Source: Candidatus Zixiibacteriota bacterium (lineage in GTDB: Bacteria; Zixibacteria; MSB-5A5; SM1-73). Taken from it: a DNA stretch of 16,700 nt. Under the pieces are notes generated by a model. That model made no database searches. It was not told the origin of the DNA and saw only the letters and a program-made list of their open reading frames with translations. The stretch covers positions 1 through 16,700 of the forward strand of contig JAGMFA010000027.1 of assembly GCA_023127875.1 (NCBI GenBank), given 5' to 3'. How positions within the stretch are numbered: the stretch's first letter is position 1; each line of letters begins with the position of its first letter. The position numbers and the translations under genes were made by a program. Of the stretch, positions 13,142 through 16,700 are shown in pieces.

Positions 13142-14371
13142 TTATGAAAAAACGCAAAACTTTTGTTTAAGATTTAAGGCCGTAGTCAATCCCAAGATGA
13201 ACATAATTAACATATTCACTTCCGCATCGGTATAATAACACTGAAACAGGCTGGCAAAAAGAAAGGCGGTGATGGCAACTATTCCACTCAATTGCACCGA
13301 GTAGCCGAAACCATTCTTTTTATTCTTGATTACGGATTTAATAGTGGAATAGAGGAAGACCGCCCAGATGCTTAAGTAAGCCAAAAGTCCCAAAAGACCG
13401 GAGTTGACCGCCACGTTCAAAAAATCATTATGAGGATGACAGGTGGTATCATAGACTCCCTCCACCTTATAGCGGTCGAACAATCGGTTGAAGTTACCCA
13501 GACCGATTCCCCAGATGGGCTTATCCTTTATCATGTTGATTGAAGTCTGCCATAATCTAATTCTGGTGGACTCAGGCTTATCCTTGGAAAGATCGATCTC
13601 CATAATCCTGTCCCAACTGGTGGGCTCAATCACGTAGATCAACAGACATAAAACAAACACGCCCAAGATCAAAAAGAGAGCGAACTTTCTACCTTTAAGA
13701 AAGCCAAAGGTCAAGATGCCCACCACTCCTCCTAACCAGGCACTGCGGGCGTAGCTGAAAACTAAAGAAAACCCCAACACCACGGGTGCAAGAAAATCGA
13801 GATATCTAAGCACGCCAGATCTTTTAGCGTTAAGAAAGATAACGGAAGCCAGCAGGAAAACCAACATGTAATATCCACCGAAGGTGAGATGGTGACCAAA
13901 AAGTCCCAAGCTTATGTAAACTTCTCCCCTCGGCTCCAGCAGTCCGTTCCGATACAGGTCCATTCCTGAATAATGTTGCCAGATGGCATAAAATGCAACC
14001 AGGGTGGAGACGGAGATCAGAATGGTTAAAAGCTTCTCAACTTTTGCTTCTTCTTTGACATTGTTTACGATCAAGAAAAAAATCAGAAGCAACCATTCCT
14101 CTTTCAAGGCTAAAAGGCTTTGAACCTTAAAAGGTGAAAATATGACAGAGATCACCAGAGTAACTACATAGAGGAAAATCGGCAGATTCAGGGGCGTGTG
14201 GATAAAACTCGCTCTCCCCGAGAAGAGCATCTTAGCCAACCAAGCCAAAAGCCCTAAGGCTACCATAGTCTGCGCACCGGCAATAGACCAGGGAGAGAAA
14301 AAGGCAAAACCACAAAGCGATAACCAGATTATCGTCTCAGCTACTTTTATACCACTCTCTTTTGACATCAT
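13142..14371 (-). CDS. O-antigen ligase/polymerase (Wzy_C family, WaaL-like)
   Basis: Polytopic inner-membrane protein of 409 aa with about ten to twelve hydrophobic helices. Wzy_C-family signatures are present: ARSAW (208-212) at a helix end, then in the large periplasmic loop TRIRLWQTSINMIKDKPIWG (269-288), GIGLGNF (288-294) and HPHNDFLNVAVNSG (312-325). WaaL ligases transfer polymerised O-antigen from undecaprenyl diphosphate to the lipid A core at the periplasmic face; the same fold is used by some O-antigen polymerases and protein O-oligosaccharyltransferases, so ligase versus polymerase is not settled here. ATG codons at 14371 and 14368 are equally possible; no clear ribosome binding site was seen. 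It starts 20 bp after the GT4 gene and is probably co-transcribed with it. Its product releases undecaprenyl diphosphate, the substrate of the UppP encoded later in the window. Confidence 0.88.
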   Translation of the reverse strand: MMSKESGIKVAETIIWLSLCGFAFFSPWSIAGAQTMVALGLLAWLAKMLFSGRASFIHTPLNLPIFLYVVTLVISVIFSPFKVQSLLALKEEWLLLIFFLIVNNVKEEAKVEKLLTILISVSTLVAFYAIWQHYSGMDLYRNGLLEPRGEVYISLGLFGHHLTFGGYYMLVFLLASVIFLNAKRSGVLRYLDFLAPVVLGFSLVFSYARSAWLGGVVGILTFGFLKGRKFALFLILGVFVLCLLIYVIEPTSWDRIMEIDLSKDKPESTRIRLWQTSINMIKDKPIWGIGLGNFNRLFDRYKVEGVYDTTCHPHNDFLNVAVNSGLLGLLAYLSIWAVFLYSTIKSVIKNKKNGFGYSVQLSGIVAITAFLFASLFQCYYTDAEVNMLIMFILGLTTALNLKQKFCVFS

Positions 14372-14391
14372 GAAAGTGCAAAGATTGATTG

Positions 14392-15519
14392 TTAACTCAA
14401 AAGGCTAAGATACACTTCTTCAGTCTTCTGGGCAAAGACATTTAGAGTGAATTTATCCAGCACAATACTCCGGCTCTTTTCCCCAAATTCTTTTCTTTTT
14501 TGCTCATCTTGCAACAATTCAATAATTGCATCAGCTAATTTTTGAGGGTTCTTTGGTTCAACCACCATACCGTTTATACCATCTTCAACCACCTCCGGGA
14601 TGGCATTGACATAGGTTCCCACTACCGGTTTTCCCAAGGACATATATTCCAAAGCCACCCGACAGATAGTCTCCGATCCCACTGAAGAGACCACCCCAAC
14701 ATCGAAAAGTGAGATAATCTCTCTGACGTCTCTTATCCTCCCCACAAACCGGAAATTCTCTTCTATATTCGCACTCTTCACCGTCTCTTTCAGCTTCTCT
14801 GCACTTATCTGGGCATCCTCTCCGCATATGATGAACGTGGTGTGAGGAACCTGCTTTAAAACATATTCTGCCGCCCGAATGAAATATTTATGCCCTTTCA
14901 CCGGGGACAACCTTCCCAAAATTCCCACCACCAAACTTCCTTCTGGGATAGTTAATTTTTCTCTCCACATCCTGTCACCCTCTCTTGGTGAGAAGAAATC
15001 ATGGTCTATTCCCACGCCGATATTGACCACCTTATTTTCCGGTATCTTCAGATTCTTCGTATAACTTGCCTTTAGAACCTGGCAGGTAGTGATAATCTTG
15101 TCTGTGAGCTTCTTATTTAAGTAACGATTGAGAATATTAGCTTTGGGCGTTCTTACGTCCCCTCTGGTTCTCACCAGCGAAACTTTCCTTTTGAAGAAGC
15201 TCCTGGCAAGTGCAGCTACCAGAAGACCTTCACCTCTGTGTGCATTGATGATATCAATTCTTTCTCTCTCCACTAAATCTGTCATTCTTTTGATATTATA
15301 GACTATCATCCAGGGGCTGGTATAACTCAAGAAAAGATCTTCATACACTAAAAGTCCGAGTTCTTTGGCTTTCAGAATGGGCGGGCTGTGGGGATCGCCG
15401 GCAACTATCACCTTATGCCCTCTTCCTTTTAAGGCACAAGATAAGCTAACTGCATAATGAGCGCAAGCATTATACCACCTAACATTAATCAACTGCAAGA
15501 TGTTCAATTTTTTCGACAA
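14392..15519 (-). CDS. GT4-family glycosyltransferase
   Basis: A 375-aa retaining glycosyltransferase with GT-B fold, predicted cytosolic or membrane-associated. The N-terminal domain has INAHRGEGLL (91-100) and RTRGDVR (117-123). The C-terminal nucleotide-sugar domain has ILGRLSPVKGH (200-210), FRFVGRIRDVREIISLFDV (256-274) and the E-x7-E pair E283/E291 within SETICRVALEYMSLGKPVV, followed by AIPEVVEDGINGMVV (306-320). These are standard GT4 (Glycos_transf_1) elements; the sugar is unknown. TTG at 15519 is the most upstream credible start, with GAGAAG just before it; it overlaps the preceding GT9 gene by 35 bp, so the two are one transcript. A second in-frame TTG at 15507 is less likely because it removes the basic residues before the first strand. 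The O-antigen ligase gene follows after 20 bp. Confidence 0.9.
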   Translation of the reverse strand: MSKKLNILQLINVRWYNACAHYAVSLSCALKGRGHKVIVAGDPHSPPILKAKELGLLVYEDLFLSYTSPWMIVYNIKRMTDLVERERIDIINAHRGEGLLVAALARSFFKRKVSLVRTRGDVRTPKANILNRYLNKKLTDKIITTCQVLKASYTKNLKIPENKVVNIGVGIDHDFFSPREGDRMWREKLTIPEGSLVVGILGRLSPVKGHKYFIRAAEYVLKQVPHTTFIICGEDAQISAEKLKETVKSANIEENFRFVGRIRDVREIISLFDVGVVSSVGSETICRVALEYMSLGKPVVGTYVNAIPEVVEDGINGMVVEPKNPQKLADAIIELLQDEQKRKEFGEKSRSIVLDKFTLNVFAQKTEEVYLSLLS

Positions 15520-16564
15520 ATCTTCTCTCTTCGTTTTTTCCCAGATCTTTCAGAAGTTGAAGGAAGACTTTTTGAACATCCTCCACCGTGATTTGATACA
15601 AACAGGAAAGCTCTGTGCATTTATGCTTGATCTTATCGCAGTCAGGACAATCTGTCTTCTTTTTCAAGAATTTATGTCGGGAGAAATCGGGGTAGGTCCA
15701 GCTTATGGGATCTTGAGGTCCATAGATGGTAATGGTGGGCTTTCCCATCGCCACGGCGATATGCTTGGTGCCGTTATCATTTCCGATGTGAAGATCGCAC
15801 TTATTTAGAATCCCCCCCAACTGAAAAAGATTTTCTGTCTCCCAACAAATTAACGGCTTTTCTTTCATTAGATTTTTCACCTTTTCCACTACCTCCCTTT
15901 CACCCGGACCCCAAACCAAAATAACAGAGGCTTTGAATTGGGAAATTAACCAATCAGCCAGTCGGGCAAATCTTTCCAAATACCAGCGCCTGAAATGCCG
16001 GCGGCTGGTGGGGGAAATGGAGATAATCAGGCTATTCTGGTCAACTCCGTTTCCCTGAAAAAATCTTTCTGCAAAAAGTTTAGCTTCATCCGGAACAGAA
16101 AAATCAAGTTTCAAATCTAAGCTTTCTATCCTCAGCGCCTTCAATGCATCCAATTTGTGGGCAGCCGCATAATTGGGCTTTCCATCACTCTCGATGATCA
16201 CATTATAGAAAAATCTTCGCAGAGGAAGATCATATCCAACTCTGCGTTTTGCCCCGGAAAGAAAGGAAATATAAGCGCTCCGTGGATTGCCCAGAAAGTC
16301 TATCACCAGATCAAACCGCTTTTTTCTGATCTGCCATATCTTTTTGAGAGAGTACAAAGGATCTCTGTATTTCTCCCTCTCCAGAACGATTACCTCGTCC
16401 AGATAGGGATTTAAAGTCAGAAGATCAGAGGATTCTTTTTCGGTGAGAAAAGCGATGTAGCTTTTGGGAAAATTTGCCCTTAGGGCACGCAAAGCCGGCG
16501 TACACATGAGAACATCTCCGATTCGACGAAGCTGAATTAACAATATTTTCTGCGGATAATTCAT
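15485..16564 (-). CDS. GT9 glycosyltransferase, heptosyltransferase-like
   Basis: Second GT9 protein of the window, 359 aa, predicted to work in lipopolysaccharide core assembly. KILLIQLRRIGDVLMCTPALRALR (6-29) contains the catalytic-region D17. The C-terminal half has SPTSRRHFRRWYLERFA (184-200), VWGPGERE (217-224), the nucleotide-sugar motif GNDNGTKHIAVAMGKP (261-276) and YGPQDP (281-286). It differs from the GT9 at 3754-4818 in having NDNG where most members have NDSG. A C-terminal cysteine group (C306, C309, C316, C321) may bind a metal. ATG at 16564 matches the family start; no strong ribosome binding site precedes it. It is the first gene of the glycan block in this window, overlapping the GT4 gene by 35 bp. 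The family includes ADP-heptose users and related transferases, so the donor is only inferred. Confidence 0.88.
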   Translation of the reverse strand: MNYPQKILLIQLRRIGDVLMCTPALRALRANFPKSYIAFLTEKESSDLLTLNPYLDEVIVLEREKYRDPLYSLKKIWQIRKKRFDLVIDFLGNPRSAYISFLSGAKRRVGYDLPLRRFFYNVIIESDGKPNYAAAHKLDALKALRIESLDLKLDFSVPDEAKLFAERFFQGNGVDQNSLIISISPTSRRHFRRWYLERFARLADWLISQFKASVILVWGPGEREVVEKVKNLMKEKPLICWETENLFQLGGILNKCDLHIGNDNGTKHIAVAMGKPTITIYGPQDPISWTYPDFSRHKFLKKKTDCPDCDKIKHKCTELSCLYQITVEDVQKVFLQLLKDLGKNEERRFVEKIEHLAVD

Positions 16565-16700
16565 TGCAGTTTCACAGATCAGACAGAGAGAGGTGATGAG
16601 TGGATCCTTTTCTTACTGCAAAAAGCAAAAGCTTGACTGTTTTTACCCCACCCCCTATCTTCCAATAATGTTGCGTTAAATAAAATCACGCCTTATAACC

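Noticed and set aside
10964..16564. A defence island or novel enzymatic system hidden in the glycan block
   Set aside because: Every gene there belongs to well-known glycosyltransferase or Wzy_C families; no nuclease, toxin, helicase or reverse transcriptase motifs were seen.
16565..16700. Possible promoter or gene end at the right edge (a TTGACT at about 16633 on the plus strand)
   Set aside because: No -10 at a suitable distance and no reading frame on either strand; the 136 bp hold nothing I can identify.

Overview
The window looks like chromosomal DNA of an uncultured Gram-negative (diderm) bacterium. Outer-membrane features are plentiful: a TonB-dependent receptor, two small beta-barrel proteins, a DUF2279/YfiM-like envelope protein, two ADP-heptose-type (GT9) glycosyltransferases and an O-antigen ligase/polymerase. 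AT-leaning codon use, four probable TTG starts and many palindromic intergenic repeats fit candidate lineages around the FCB group or neighbouring uncultured phyla. That placement is inference; no marker here fixes the phylum. Every gene is on the minus strand, so transcription runs from the right edge to the left.

In transcription order: (1) 16564-10964 is a lipopolysaccharide/surface-glycan block: GT9 heptosyltransferase-like, GT4, Wzy_C O-antigen ligase/polymerase, a WaaE-like GT2 and a rhamnosyltransferase-like GT2. (2) 10608-7054 holds a complete bifunctional (p)ppGpp synthetase/hydrolase (RSH), overlapped by a PgeF/YfiH laccase-domain protein, then a small outer-membrane barrel protein. 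(3) 6678-5968 is a second small barrel protein with a perfect-consensus sigma70-type promoter of its own. (4) 5877-1801 holds undecaprenyl-diphosphatase (uppP), a second GT9, and a TonB-dependent receptor abutting the GT9 stop codon. (5) 1620-1 holds an HD-superfamily hydrolase, a DUF2279/YfiM-like protein and the first 123 codons of a UMF1/Atg22-like MFS transporter cut by the window edge.

Functionally the window centres on envelope building: lipid-carrier recycling (UppP), core and O-antigen sugar transfer (GT9, GT2, GT4), ligation or polymerisation (Wzy_C), peptidoglycan quality control (PgeF) and outer-membrane transport. The stringent-response enzyme sits in the middle.

The most unusual content is between the genes. 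Four composite palindromes have GTAG...CTAC feet around internal hairpins, the layout of REP/BIME elements mobilised by RAYT (TnpA-REP) transposases, but with different stem sequences in each. A 14-15 bp unit (TTCAGGGTGAAYCCC-like) appears 0, 1 and 2 times at the same point in three copies of one palindrome. One palindromic repeat is interrupted by another, and a further 154-bp element has 30-bp imperfect terminal inverted repeats. No RNA gene, CRISPR array, complete insertion sequence, prophage or recognisable defence system was seen.
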